From Legionella parisiensis (GTDB taxonomy: Bacteria > Pseudomonadota > Gammaproteobacteria > Legionellales > Legionellaceae), in assembly GCF_001467945.1 (NCBI RefSeq), contig NZ_LNYQ01000013.1, positions 382,684-446,683 on the forward strand: 64,000 nucleotides of DNA, written 5' to 3'. The notes below the pieces were generated by a model. That model was not told where the DNA came from. It saw only the letters and a list, made by a program, of their open reading frames with translations, and did not search any database. Made by a program: the position numbers and the translations under genes. Positions 18,135-27,455 of this stretch are shown one piece after another. The first letter of the stretch is position 1, and every line of letters begins with the position of its first letter.

Positions 18135-18737
18135 TTAATGAAATAAATATTTAATTATTCCTTCAATAAATACAAACATGAAACTGATATAAACAATACT
18201 ACTAATATAACCTACAATAAGAAGTATCCCATCTTTTTCTATCAATCCCAGACTGAAAATAATAAGTAGAAATGCAAAGATAAAATTACTTAATGGGATA
18301 GGTAACATAAGAAGGATGGCTAAACAAAAAATCATGATGCCAGTGATTATTTCCATCAAGCGATAGGTCATAAAAAAACAGCGTGGTTTCAAAAAGTATT
18401 CAATTTTAGTCAAATAAGGTACTGTAGTATGAATTATCTTGGTAATAGTCTTTTGATGAATGGTCCGTGTTGCAAGGATTTTTGGTAACCACAATGTTTT
18501 TCTGGCAAATATCATTTGGCATGCAAAAAGTGCTATAGGCACACTAAACACAACAGAAACACCAGGAACTGTAGAAAAAGGTAGGGCACTAGGTAAAGCA
18601 AAAAACAACAATGCAATTCCAAATGCTCGCTCGCCCAGCACTTGTAAAATATGCTGATACGTTAATTCACCTTTTAAGTCCTTATGATTTGCGAGCTCTA
18701 AAAGGATATCAGAGGAGTGTATCACTGTTGTTTTCAT
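18135..18737 (-). CDS. ExoD family exopolysaccharide synthesis-like membrane protein
   Basis: A 200-residue protein of the ExoD family (PF06055). The soluble N-terminus has the typical LTYQHILQVLGERAFG, followed by LLFFALPSALPFSTVPGV and four hydrophobic segments. ExoD was first linked to exopolysaccharide production and alkaline tolerance in Sinorhizobium; the molecular role is not established. Convergent with the TauE/SafE gene. No strong ribosome site is visible ahead of the ATG at 18737. Confidence 0.88.
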   Translation of the reverse strand: MKTTVIHSSDILLELANHKDLKGELTYQHILQVLGERAFGIALLFFALPSALPFSTVPGVSVVFSVPIALFACQMIFARKTLWLPKILATRTIHQKTITKIIHTTVPYLTKIEYFLKPRCFFMTYRLMEIITGIMIFCLAILLMLPIPLSNFIFAFLLIIFSLGLIEKDGILLIVGYISSIVYISFMFVFIEGIIKYLFH

Positions 18738-18865
18738 AAATAACTCGTAGTTATAACCTGTTTACCAGGCAGGTTTTCCATCCTCAAAAAGAACAATGGA
18801 GTTTCACGCAAATTGCATAACCGCTTATAATTACGTTAAGGTGTAATTTTATTTATAAAGGATAG

Positions 18866-18918
18866 AGGAAAATCTTTTATATGACGAATAATATCCCCCG
18901 TCAATAAAAGATTTTCCT
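18866..18918. terminator. 15-bp perfect inverted repeat, terminator-like
   Basis: AGGAAAATCTTTTAT (18866-18880) and ATAAAAGATTTTCCT (18904-18918) are perfectly complementary around a 23-base loop. It lies 19 bases beyond the stop of the acyltransferase gene (minus strand) and ahead of the ExoD gene. The AT-rich stem and long loop are unusual for an intrinsic terminator, so an operator or processing site is also possible. Confidence 0.5.
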
Positions 18919-18936
18919 TAGAGTGTGTCGCAAAGA

Positions 18937-20904
18937 TTATCCTAGAGGGTTTGGACGTTTTTGTAGATAAAGCATCGCCAATTGATACGATGCATAGTCA
19001 GTAATATGACCTACGTCACGATAAATTGGGACTCCATTGATGTCTGCTTTGCAATTATTTTGTTTGCATTGCACTTTTTTGGGGTCAATGAGAATTAATT
19101 GTGGGTATTTTCTTTTCATTTTACTAAATAATTGATTAAACCATTGATCTTCGTAATAAGTAAACTCGCATTCATGGGAATTATAAGATGTTCTTAATTT
19201 TATATGTTTAAAAAAACAATCATGAAAATTATTTTTCATTAATGCAGTTGACTGAATTAATACGGGTTTTGCTCCCGAGTTGATAATGATTGAAAGCGCG
19301 TTATCTAGAGCTTTTGTTAAGCGCTCTTGAGTTAAAAGTAAAGAACGCGGATCATTGAGGTTATTTATGATGTTTGCTGACAAGTAATTAGACCATACCT
19401 GACCAATAATTACATAATCATAATGATTATTTTGAATCATTTGATAATATTTTTCGGTAAGTTCATGGCACAGTGAATAGACTTGGTTTTTAAAGTGCCA
19501 CCAGTCATAAAGATAAGTGCCAGGCAAGGTTAGGCAGGAGGATATGGTTTGCGATAAAATAGAGACATTTGCTCCTTGTCCTAACACATCAACAAAACCC
19601 CAGTAATGATTAGCAAATGAATCCCCGATCATTAATGCGTGTTTACTATCCGATTTTTTTGAACCAACAATGCATTGCATATCGATTTCATGCCGAGAAT
19701 CGGTAACACACAACGCTCTTTGTGGCCTTTTGTATTGTTCTAATTGTTGATAAACGGTTAATAGCTCCTTATTAAAGCGCTGAGGAAATCCCTGATTTCT
19801 TTTTATTACATAGTCGGCGAGATGAAAAATGAGAATTGGAGCTAATAGTAGAAACGCAAAGGAATAACGGAACTGTATTTTTTTCCAGCGTTTTGAAGGT
19901 TTTTCAATAAAGTGCCACGAAAGATAAGCTAAAACAAAAGTGAGCGCAAAGACAGAAAATAAAACTAGAGGAGTTTCTTCAATACTCTGATATCTCAAAA
20001 TGGTGAAAATAACCCAATGCCAAATGTAAAGGGAATAAGACAATACTCCTATGAAAACCAACGGTTTCCTGGAAAGTAATTGGCTCCAGAAGTTATTGGG
20101 AGAACAGGTTCCTATGGCAATGAGAAATCCTGTTGCCATACAAACAAAAAATGCATATTGATTAGGATAACCTGTTACAACTGGATTAAAACTGGCGAGA
20201 CACAACAAGGTTATTAAGGCCAAGCCGCCAATTAGATTTGAGAGATATTTATTGGTTGAAAAAAAAGTCAAAGGAATGAGTGTGATACAGGAGCCAATTA
20301 AAAATTCAAAAAACCTACTGGAAAATAAGTAATAAGTGTGTGCGGGTAGTTTTTTTGCATTGAATAGTGACCATAGAAAAGCGATACAGGCCAACCCGGC
20401 AACAAGTGGAATTAAATATTTGTTAGGTGAGAAACGATGCAGGCAATAAATAAGACAGGGTAAAAGTATATAGCACTGCCATTCTATTGAAAGGGACCAG
20501 GTGTGGAGTAACGGTATTTGATTTGTGTCCGGCGAAAAATAGCCTGTTGTTGCTTTATCAAAAAACAAGTTAGATAAAAACAAAGTGGTTTTGCGCGCAC
20601 TTCTGCTGTATTGAATTAACTCGTCAGGTAAGAAAAACAACAAAGTTAGGGCTGTTGTTAAAAAGAGCATGCAAATAAAGACGGGTTGCAAGCGCCATAA
20701 TCTTCGATTATAAAAATCAAAAAAGGAAAAGGAGCCAATCTTGATTGATTCGTGGATGATACCAGTAATGAGAAAGCCAGAAATCACAAAAAATACATCA
20801 ACTCCAATAAATCCTGAGGGAAAAAAGGAGGGGCCTCCGTGATAAATTAAAATTAATATAATCGCTATGGCTCTAAGTCCATCAATATCAGGACGATATT
20901 TCAT
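18937..20904 (-). CDS. AT3-SGNH acyltransferase (OafA/OatA type)
   Basis: A 655-residue two-domain protein. Residues 1 to ~365 form the acyltransferase-3 membrane domain with about ten helices, including the start YRPDIDGLRAIAIILIL, GFIGVDVFFVISGF, RRLWRLQPVF and LLHTWSLSIEWQ. The remainder is an extracytoplasmic SGNH domain with the nucleophile motif MIGDSFANHYWG and a C-terminal D-x-G-H motif (YRDVGHITDYA). Such enzymes O-acetylate surface polysaccharides, LPS O-antigen or peptidoglycan. The target here is unknown; a role in surface sugar decoration is likely. Confidence 0.93.
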   Translation of the reverse strand: MKYRPDIDGLRAIAIILILIYHGGPSFFPSGFIGVDVFFVISGFLITGIIHESIKIGSFSFFDFYNRRLWRLQPVFICMLFLTTALTLLFFLPDELIQYSRSARKTTLFLSNLFFDKATTGYFSPDTNQIPLLHTWSLSIEWQCYILLPCLIYCLHRFSPNKYLIPLVAGLACIAFLWSLFNAKKLPAHTYYLFSSRFFEFLIGSCITLIPLTFFSTNKYLSNLIGGLALITLLCLASFNPVVTGYPNQYAFFVCMATGFLIAIGTCSPNNFWSQLLSRKPLVFIGVLSYSLYIWHWVIFTILRYQSIEETPLVLFSVFALTFVLAYLSWHFIEKPSKRWKKIQFRYSFAFLLLAPILIFHLADYVIKRNQGFPQRFNKELLTVYQQLEQYKRPQRALCVTDSRHEIDMQCIVGSKKSDSKHALMIGDSFANHYWGFVDVLGQGANVSILSQTISSCLTLPGTYLYDWWHFKNQVYSLCHELTEKYYQMIQNNHYDYVIIGQVWSNYLSANIINNLNDPRSLLLTQERLTKALDNALSIIINSGAKPVLIQSTALMKNNFHDCFFKHIKLRTSYNSHECEFTYYEDQWFNQLFSKMKRKYPQLILIDPKKVQCKQNNCKADINGVPIYRDVGHITDYASYQLAMLYLQKRPNPLG

Positions 20905-20961
20905 TGCTTTCGAACAAAAATTGCAATCCTAACATCTTGGTTAGCGTTTATCTATGCGGAA

Positions 20962-21768
20962 TCAAAATTTACGGATGCTTTCATCTTTCAGATTATTGAG
21001 CATATCTACAGCTTGACCCCATATTTCAATCGTTGATGAGCTTTCATCTTGAGCGGATCTATTTAAGGTATCAATATAACGAATGGAATCCTCGAGTTTT
21101 TTTGCGCTTAACTGTTTTCGTATCGCATTCATAATGATAGCGGCTTCTACAGTTGATTTTGCTTTAATGATATAACCTAATCCTTTGCCAATAGGTTCGA
21201 TTTTAGAAATAAGATTGACATCAAATTGACAGTTTTCTGCCAGTTCATAGCAGAAATTGAAATTATCCTCCGAATCAGATGCTTTGGTGAAAAATTCATA
21301 TTTATTGAGAAACTCTGATGAGGGTGATGTCCAAATAAAACTTAAAATATATTCCAGAATACCTTTTCTTAAAAAATGATTCCTATGCTTTTTCATTAAA
21401 ATATCAGCACTTGGAAGACCATATTTCAATAATGTGAAATGCAGTTTCTGTTTTACTCTATTAAACTCTACTCCCAGATCAATAGTGTTTTTATTTTTAA
21501 TTCGTAACGCAATATGATTGTACAGCGAAGTAAGTACTATTAATTTGCCTGCATCAAAATTTTTATCCGGTAAAGCTCCTTTGATTATTATGGAGTCTGG
21601 GAGCTTTGTATCAACTGAAATATGTTTTCCTTGGTTATCGCTTTTGCTTTTTTTCTGGAGGGTTATCTTTGGTGAATTTTTGTTAATAACACGGTTGAAA
21701 ATATGATCAATATGAAAAAGACATTCCTCCAAGAACTCAGTTTTTTCCCGCAGGCTTTTTAGGATCAT
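20962..21768 (-). CDS. Hypothetical protein, candidate effector
   Basis: About 268 residues, soluble, no signal peptide. GGAGG is followed by two ATGs at 21771 and 21768; the second has the better spacing. The sequence is Lys/Ser/Ile-rich with a helical N-terminus (EKTEFLEECLFHIDHIF), an acidic/aromatic middle (KASDSEDNFNFCYELAENC) and a C-terminal helical part (SAKKLEDSIRYIDTLNRSAQDESSS). I recognise no domain. It precedes the acyltransferase gene by about 57 bp in the same direction. An orphan of this kind in Legionella may be a translocated protein, which is only a guess. Confidence 0.75.
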   Translation of the reverse strand: MILKSLREKTEFLEECLFHIDHIFNRVINKNSPKITLQKKSKSDNQGKHISVDTKLPDSIIIKGALPDKNFDAGKLIVLTSLYNHIALRIKNKNTIDLGVEFNRVKQKLHFTLLKYGLPSADILMKKHRNHFLRKGILEYILSFIWTSPSSEFLNKYEFFTKASDSEDNFNFCYELAENCQFDVNLISKIEPIGKGLGYIIKAKSTVEAAIIMNAIRKQLSAKKLEDSIRYIDTLNRSAQDESSSTIEIWGQAVDMLNNLKDESIRKF

Positions 21769-21935
21769 CATAATCCTCCACCGTCCATGTAGCTTTTCTA
21801 AGTATTTTCAGATGCCAATTTTATTTGGATAATTTTGATACTATTATAGTATATAATCCAAGTTCTTTTGATAAATAGGGTTTAAAAAGGTTTCATAGAT
21901 GAGAGTCCTTATATCCCTAATTTTATGAGGAAATA

Positions 21936-22502
21936 ATGCATACGCTACGCTTTTTTTTCGCAATTATCTTTCCCAAGGCAACTCAGGTTTGTCTGTCCCG
22001 AAGTTTAAAAACGCTGCAAAACACGGTACTAACTGATTACATGCACTGGGTTCATGTAGAAAAAATGCATATTACCTTACAATTTTTTGGAAATGTACCG
22101 CAAGAGCGGGTAATTTTTTTGACTGAAAATGTACAGGATGCCATAAAAAATATACCGCCATTTCATCTTAAATTCAGTCATTTGGAATGGTTTCCAACGT
22201 TGCGCCACCCTAAAATTCTTTCGTTATCTGTTCTACCCCAAGCTGATTTAGCTAGGGTGTCCAAAGTAATTGGGGACACTGCGGTTGCTTTAAATATTCC
22301 TGTTGAAACGCGTCCCTTTAGAGGACATTTGACCATGGGACGGTTAATTCGCCATCGGATACCCTATGAACTGTTGGAAACAATAAAGGTGCAAGTTATT
22401 CCTCCAATCGTGGTTAACAAGATCCATCTCATAGAAAGTAGAGCTGAAAAAGGTAGGCAAAATTACTATCCATTAGCAGAATTCAAACTAGCTGAGATAT
22501 AG
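21936..22502 (+). CDS. thpR: RNA 2',3'-cyclic phosphodiesterase (ThpR/LigT)
   Basis: A 188-residue 2H phosphoesterase. The two catalytic H-x-T motifs are plain: MHITLQFFG near residue 45 and FRGHLTMGRL near residue 130. The N-terminal R-x-F-F-A-I, and the ESRxEKGxxxYYPLAEF C-terminus, are typical of ThpR. The enzyme opens 2',3'-cyclic phosphates on RNA to 2'-phosphates and was first seen as a 2'-5' RNA ligase. It stands alone, with its end close to the opposite aminopeptidase gene (25 bp gap). Confidence 0.93.
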   Translation: MHTLRFFFAIIFPKATQVCLSRSLKTLQNTVLTDYMHWVHVEKMHITLQFFGNVPQERVIFLTENVQDAIKNIPPFHLKFSHLEWFPTLRHPKILSLSVLPQADLARVSKVIGDTAVALNIPVETRPFRGHLTMGRLIRHRIPYELLETIKVQVIPPIVVNKIHLIESRAEKGRQNYYPLAEFKLAEI

Positions 22503-22527
22503 CGTGATGATGCGAAGATTCTGCCAC

Positions 22528-23892
22528 CTAGCCATAAATGCGTAATAAATAGTCGATGACAGCGCGTAAACCCATGGCTTCACCGCCTTCAGGTTTTCCA
22601 GGTTTGCTTTGTTCACTCCATGCCATAATGTCAAAATGTGCCCATGGAGTTGACTTGCTAATGTATCGCTGGAGAAATAATGCCGCAATAATCGCTCCAC
22701 CATAGGGAGAATCACTATAGTTTGTCATATCAGCAATAGTTGATCGCAGAAATTTTTCATAAGGCGCAAATAATGGTAAACGCCATACTGGATCAATGGC
22801 TTTATACGATGCGTCGATTATTTCTGCTGCTAGAGATTCATCATTTGTAAAAAATGCTGACATTTCAGTCCCTACAGAAACGCGGGCTGCGGAGGACAAG
22901 GTGGCAAAATCAATCAGTAGATCAGGCTCTTCCTCACATGCTTTTACGAAAGCATCAGCCAAAATCAAACGTCCTTCTGCATCAGTATTATCAATTTCTA
23001 CAGTAAGGCCATTCCGCATAATTAATATATCGCCTGGCTTAAAGGCGTTCGGGCCAATCGCATTTTCTACAGCAGGAATAAGTAAATGTAGGCGAATAGG
23101 TAAGTTTCGCTTCATAATCCATTGAGCAAGACCTATCACATGTGCTGCACCCCCCATGTCTTTTTTCATTATTCGCATGCCAAAAGGTGTTTTAATATTC
23201 AGGCCTCCTGTATCAAAACAAACCCCTTTTCCTACCAGGGTGACACGAGGATGTGTTTCATCACCCCAGGTTAAAGAGAGTAAACGTGGCTCTGATTTGG
23301 CTGCACGACCAACGGCATGGATGGCAGGAAAATTTGCATGTAACAATTCATCACCAATCCATTGTTCAAATTGTGCATGATGTTCTTCAGCTAATTTTGC
23401 AACTATATCTCCCATTTCTTTAGGCCCCATATCACTGGCCGGTTGATTGATGAGGTCACGTACTAAAAAATGAGCTTGGGCTAAATCAATTAAATCAGCG
23501 AACATTTGTTGCTCGATTACTAAGACCCGGGGAGACACACAATCCTTTTTGTATTTTTCAAAACGGTATTGTGCCAATGCCCAAAATAAGGCTGTCTCCT
23601 GGGAACAGGAATCTTGAAGCTGGTAACTGTTTGCTGGTAATAATAAAGCTGCATGAGCCATTGCTAATGCTTGATTTTCATCTCCAGTACCTACGTACGC
23701 TTTCTCTAACAAACCATCCGTATTATAAAATAAGCAATACTCGCCAATATTTCCATTAAATTGAGTTTGCATGAAATAATTACGTTCAATAGTAGTTAGC
23801 ATAGAACTTTGCTTCTCCCATTGTTTTTGGGAGATTAGATAAAGTGGCACTGGATGTAGGCTATCTACCGTATAAAAAAGTTCAGCTTGCAT
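22528..23892 (-). CDS. M17 leucyl aminopeptidase family protein
   Basis: 454 residues, cytoplasmic. The C-terminal catalytic domain holds the M17 signatures: VGKGVCFDTGGLNIK with metal-binding Lys and Asp, MKKDMGGAA, and the NTDAEGRL signature with further metal ligands. DLINQPASDMGP is the typical linker before the catalytic domain. It is shorter than classical PepA (~500) and closer to the PepB/YpdF-adjacent branch of M17 leucyl aminopeptidase-like proteins. Likely role: N-terminal trimming of peptides, fitting an amino-acid-dependent lifestyle. Confidence 0.93.
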   Translation of the reverse strand: MQAELFYTVDSLHPVPLYLISQKQWEKQSSMLTTIERNYFMQTQFNGNIGEYCLFYNTDGLLEKAYVGTGDENQALAMAHAALLLPANSYQLQDSCSQETALFWALAQYRFEKYKKDCVSPRVLVIEQQMFADLIDLAQAHFLVRDLINQPASDMGPKEMGDIVAKLAEEHHAQFEQWIGDELLHANFPAIHAVGRAAKSEPRLLSLTWGDETHPRVTLVGKGVCFDTGGLNIKTPFGMRIMKKDMGGAAHVIGLAQWIMKRNLPIRLHLLIPAVENAIGPNAFKPGDILIMRNGLTVEIDNTDAEGRLILADAFVKACEEEPDLLIDFATLSSAARVSVGTEMSAFFTNDESLAAEIIDASYKAIDPVWRLPLFAPYEKFLRSTIADMTNYSDSPYGGAIIAALFLQRYISKSTPWAHFDIMAWSEQSKPGKPEGGEAMGLRAVIDYLLRIYG

Positions 23893-24337
23893 GTTGTTTC
23901 CGGATTAAAAGTGTCTTTTTTTTTTATCATTGATAATTAATTATCAATTCTGGTTTATTTTTTGTCAAAATAATTGATTGAGATTGTTAGGAAATTTTTT
24001 GTATAAAGAATCTATTTTTTGCTTCCATAAGTCATGATTATGAGCCGTAGGCCTGAATCTCCTGCACTCAAATCTGACTTTCCCTAAGATTTTTAACCTG
24101 TGACAAAGAGAGACAGATAGGGGGAGCTGTTGTGCTTGACTGGACGGCGAGCATAAAGAAAGGGATGTAGGCAAAAAATGCGCGACAGGATAAATACTTT
24201 GAATCGCATGATAAAAATGAAAAAGCCCACTTTCCGAGCGGAATCCAGAATCCTGATGTTGCGTGGATGAGGTACTGCGGCGAACCGGGTTCCTTTTGAG
24301 GGAATCCCGTATCGCTGCTCGGCACGAGATTATAATA
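23893..24337. other. Intergenic region with degenerate palindrome
   Basis: 445 bases with no gene I can support. The right part (about 24235-24325) is GC-richer and bounded by CCGAGC and GCTCGG with GGAATCC/GGGAATCC-like segments inside, like a degraded dispersed palindromic element. A minus-strand open frame ending near 23965 has a coding-like tail (HDLWKQKIDSLYKKF) but no credible start and could be a gene remnant. Confidence 0.4.
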
Positions 24338-24874
24338 TCATTGAGCAGGAGCGCTGCTTTTTAAATTTTGATAAAGCCCAACCAGCTCTGCTTCACCGAT
24401 AACATATCCTGTCATTGCATTCAAAACGATATCTCGAGTCGTGCCATCCCCAAGACTTAATACGGTACTTAGGGCATATAGTTTAAAATGATAACTATGA
24501 GCAATTCCAACGGGGGGGCAAGGACCTCGATATCCAAGACCTCCCCAACTATTTTTTGCATTTGCAGCTCCCGGTGGAACTGGACTTCCTGCCCCTAATG
24601 AGGTCATTTTGGGCGGTATATTAAACACTATCCAATGTGTCCAGACCCCGTTAGCTGAATCCGGATCATCGACAACCAGCGCAAGTGACTGAGTATTGGG
24701 TGGGATATTATGCCAAGATAAGGGAGGAGATTGATCTACTCCGTTACATGTAAATTCGTCTGGAATCATGGAGTTCATTTTAAAAGCTGAACTTTCTAAA
24801 GTGAATTTATTCGCAAAAGCATTGTAGTGAAACAAAGAAATCATTAAGAACAAAAATAGAGAATATTTTTTCAT
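24338..24874 (-). CDS. Exported YbhB/YbcL (PEBP/RKIP-like) protein
   Basis: 178 residues with a signal peptide ending near NAFA, then a complete PEBP fold. Family motifs are FTCNGVDQSPPLSW, LVVDDPDSANGVWTHWIVFNI, GLGYRGPCPPVG and HSYHFKLYAL, which form the conserved anion-binding pocket. Bacterial members (YbhB, YbcL) are of uncertain function; YbcL variants can modulate host neutrophil responses. Likely periplasmic. Confidence 0.93.
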   Translation of the reverse strand: MKKYSLFLFLMISLFHYNAFANKFTLESSAFKMNSMIPDEFTCNGVDQSPPLSWHNIPPNTQSLALVVDDPDSANGVWTHWIVFNIPPKMTSLGAGSPVPPGAANAKNSWGGLGYRGPCPPVGIAHSYHFKLYALSTVLSLGDGTTRDIVLNAMTGYVIGEAELVGLYQNLKSSAPAQ

Positions 24875-25164
24875 TATTTTTACCTCAGCTCATCGTATTT
24901 TAAAAATTGGATAATTAAAGTATGGTATTGAAAATCATCCAGATAAGAAAATAAATGATATTTTAGTATTTTTTTATCTGCAAATAGGCATTTCCATATT
25001 CTTTAATAAATAAAAATTCAGATGAAAATTTTTAATGTTGATATATAATCCCCGCCCGCTAAGTTGTACCTCTAATTTTTGCATCAAAACTAATTATTTG
25101 GCATAACGGTTTTAATTCGTCGATCCCATGTTTTTCAGTGGCTGTTCTTTAAGGGAAATTATAA

Positions 25165-26913
25165 ATGCAACAAAAAAATGATCAATTTGAATACAAGCAC
25201 AGAGATGATGTAAGTATTAACTCCACACATCAAGATCTACACGATGATAAAGCAATAAGTAAGATTCCAGCTTCTCTTGAAAAGCAGAGCGACGTAGAGG
25301 GTGTTTTAATAGAAAATGGCAAGGAAACCCCTTTTGTAGATGATGAAGAAGTTGAAGGTGGCGATTACTACGGGTTGTGGAGGGTTTTTAAAGAGTTAAG
25401 TTCACTATCTCTTCCCATGGCTCTTTCATTTACGTTTAGTTTTGAAATTTTTTTAATGGTTGTATTACTGAATTCACTCAGTGAAAATGAAGACGAAGTT
25501 GCTTCAGCAACATTAATTTCTACAATGATAAATACATTTCTAGTCATTGGAATGGCTCCTTTGTTTTCTATGAGTGTGATTGCAAGCAATAAAATTGGTG
25601 AATTAACAGAGGATGAAACAAACGGTGAAACAAATGAAATAGTCTTACAAGAGAAACGCGAATACATTGCCGGCATAAATCGCAATGGTCTTTTTTTGTC
25701 TGCATTAGTTACGCCGCCCGTCATGATGGGATTGATCTTTTCCAAGCCTTTATTAACTACTCTTTTTGGTCAAAGTGAGCATGTTGCAGAAATTACTCAG
25801 AATTTTTTGCGTATTTATTCGCCTGCAGTAGGAGCCGTGATGACACGAATCTCTTCAGAGCAAATGATGTTTAGCTTTGGACATGCTAAACCGGCAATGT
25901 TTCTGGGATTGGCAAATCTTGCAATAGGAACAGGAGTTGGCGCGTGGCTGGGATTTGGTGGGTTAGGAGTACCCAGGTTAGGAGGCACGGGAATTGCCAT
26001 AGGTTATGTAATTGAAGCTTATCTAACCTCTATATCCTATGCACTGTACTTAGCAAAACATAAAAATTTTAGCCAGTACGAATTCTTCAATATTTTTAAG
26101 AGGTTTTCTGGGCAGTTCAAGCAATTTATTGAGCTTTTGCAAATAGGCAGTTCAATTACACTTTCAGTGGCAAGCGAAATGGCAATGTCTCTATCAGTAA
26201 GTATTTTATCGGGTATGCTTGGCACAAAGGACCAAGCAGCAATCACTTATTTAAATCAATACATATTCTTCAATTTTTTAATGTTAGCCGGATTTGGTCA
26301 AAGTAATTCACAAGAGATTAATCGCCTGATTGGAGCTAAAAAATATGAAAATGCAAGTCGAATGGGGAAATATGGATTATTAACTACACTCATTTACACT
26401 ACTCCTGTCCCTTTATTTTTTGCAGTTATGCCGGGTGTGTTGATTATTGGAAAGGCACCAAACCAGGTAAGCGAGATTCTTAAATATTTGGCTCCCATTG
26501 TGTCAACTGGAGTCATACTGGATTCGGCACGTTATAATCTATTACAGCAATTGAGAGTTTTGAAGGATCTCAAGGGTTCGACTATTATTTCAGTTTCAGC
26601 GTTGTCTTTGGGAATAACAGGCTCAGCGCTTCTTGGGCTTAAAACCAAGTTAGGAATTTATGGTGTGGCAGCAGGTTATACGGGAGGTGTGATTATTGCT
26701 ATTCCAGGATTAGTCTACCGGTGGCACAATCGCATTAACGCGGAAAAAATTAAGGAAATATCGGAAGAGCCTCAGATGCTTACCTCTTCTGCACATTCTC
26801 CTGATGGATTTTTTAGCAGTTTTCTCAAAATAAAAAACAAAGGAGAAAAAGAAAGTTTGTTGGAACATAAAGGTCAAACCTATAGTACAACAGAAAACGG
26901 ATTTATCGTTTAA
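25165..26913 (+). CDS. MATE family efflux transporter with long termini
   Basis: A 582-residue inner-membrane transporter. Twelve hydrophobic segments run from about residue 78 to 525 in the MATE two-bundle pattern (LSSLSLPMALSFTFSF start, GFGQSNSQEINRLIGA-type loop after helix 7). Unlike ordinary MATE proteins (~450 residues), it has a ~75-residue acidic N-terminal tail and a ~60-residue C-terminal tail, both cytoplasmic. Substrate and coupling ion unknown. AAGGGA precedes the ATG. The HIT gene begins 29 bp after it and may be co-transcribed. Confidence 0.88.
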   Translation: MQQKNDQFEYKHRDDVSINSTHQDLHDDKAISKIPASLEKQSDVEGVLIENGKETPFVDDEEVEGGDYYGLWRVFKELSSLSLPMALSFTFSFEIFLMVVLLNSLSENEDEVASATLISTMINTFLVIGMAPLFSMSVIASNKIGELTEDETNGETNEIVLQEKREYIAGINRNGLFLSALVTPPVMMGLIFSKPLLTTLFGQSEHVAEITQNFLRIYSPAVGAVMTRISSEQMMFSFGHAKPAMFLGLANLAIGTGVGAWLGFGGLGVPRLGGTGIAIGYVIEAYLTSISYALYLAKHKNFSQYEFFNIFKRFSGQFKQFIELLQIGSSITLSVASEMAMSLSVSILSGMLGTKDQAAITYLNQYIFFNFLMLAGFGQSNSQEINRLIGAKKYENASRMGKYGLLTTLIYTTPVPLFFAVMPGVLIIGKAPNQVSEILKYLAPIVSTGVILDSARYNLLQQLRVLKDLKGSTIISVSALSLGITGSALLGLKTKLGIYGVAAGYTGGVIIAIPGLVYRWHNRINAEKIKEISEEPQMLTSSAHSPDGFFSSFLKIKNKGEKESLLEHKGQTYSTTENGFIV

Positions 26914-26942
26914 ATCTGAAAATAGATGAATAGGGATATAAA

Positions 26943-27362
26943 ATGACAAGTGAATGTATTATCGACTTAATTGCGGCAAAAAAAGAAAAATCGTTTATTG
27001 TTTTTGAAGACGAGAATTTTATTTCTTTTTTGGATTCTCGTCCTCTTTTCCCAGGACATACCTTATTGGCTCCTAAAATGCATATCAAAACACTTTATGA
27101 TGTGCCTGATTCTATGATATCTCCTCTTTTTTTACTTACGCAAAGGATAGGGAAGGCTGTTGAAAAAGCAATGGAAGCTGCAGGAAGTTTTATTGCAATG
27201 AATAATACAATTAGTCAAAGCATTCCTCATCTTCATATCCATATTGTTCCCAGGAATAAACAAGACGGGCTCAAAGGTTTTTTTTGGCCGCGTACTCATT
27301 ATAAGGATGAAGAACACATGCGTGAAGTGCAAGAAAAAATCAGGCATCAGTTGGATAAATAA
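26943..27362 (+). CDS. HIT family nucleotide hydrolase/transferase
   Basis: 139 residues with the histidine-triad signature HLHIHIVPR near residue 98. The N-terminal FEDENFISFLDSRPLFPGHTLLAPK is also typical of HIT/Hint proteins. Members hydrolyse nucleoside phosphoramidates or dinucleotide polyphosphates. The C-terminal WPRTHYKDEEHMREVQEKI is standard for the bacterial branch. It may be in one transcript with the MATE gene. Confidence 0.92.
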   Translation: MTSECIIDLIAAKKEKSFIVFEDENFISFLDSRPLFPGHTLLAPKMHIKTLYDVPDSMISPLFLLTQRIGKAVEKAMEAAGSFIAMNNTISQSIPHLHIHIVPRNKQDGLKGFFWPRTHYKDEEHMREVQEKIRHQLDK

Positions 27363-27455
27363 ATCCATTCCTGCTTTACAAGATCAATGGTATATTATTG
27401 ATATCAATCCCAACACTGTTTTCAGTTCTGTGCTTTTATAAGATTAGGGATAACC

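Noticed and set aside
23965..24325. Two overlapping minus-strand open frames (69 and 85 codons)
   Set aside because: They run through a degenerate palindromic element, are rich in Pro/Ser/Cys and lack start signals. Only the last ~20 residues of one look coding, too little for a call.
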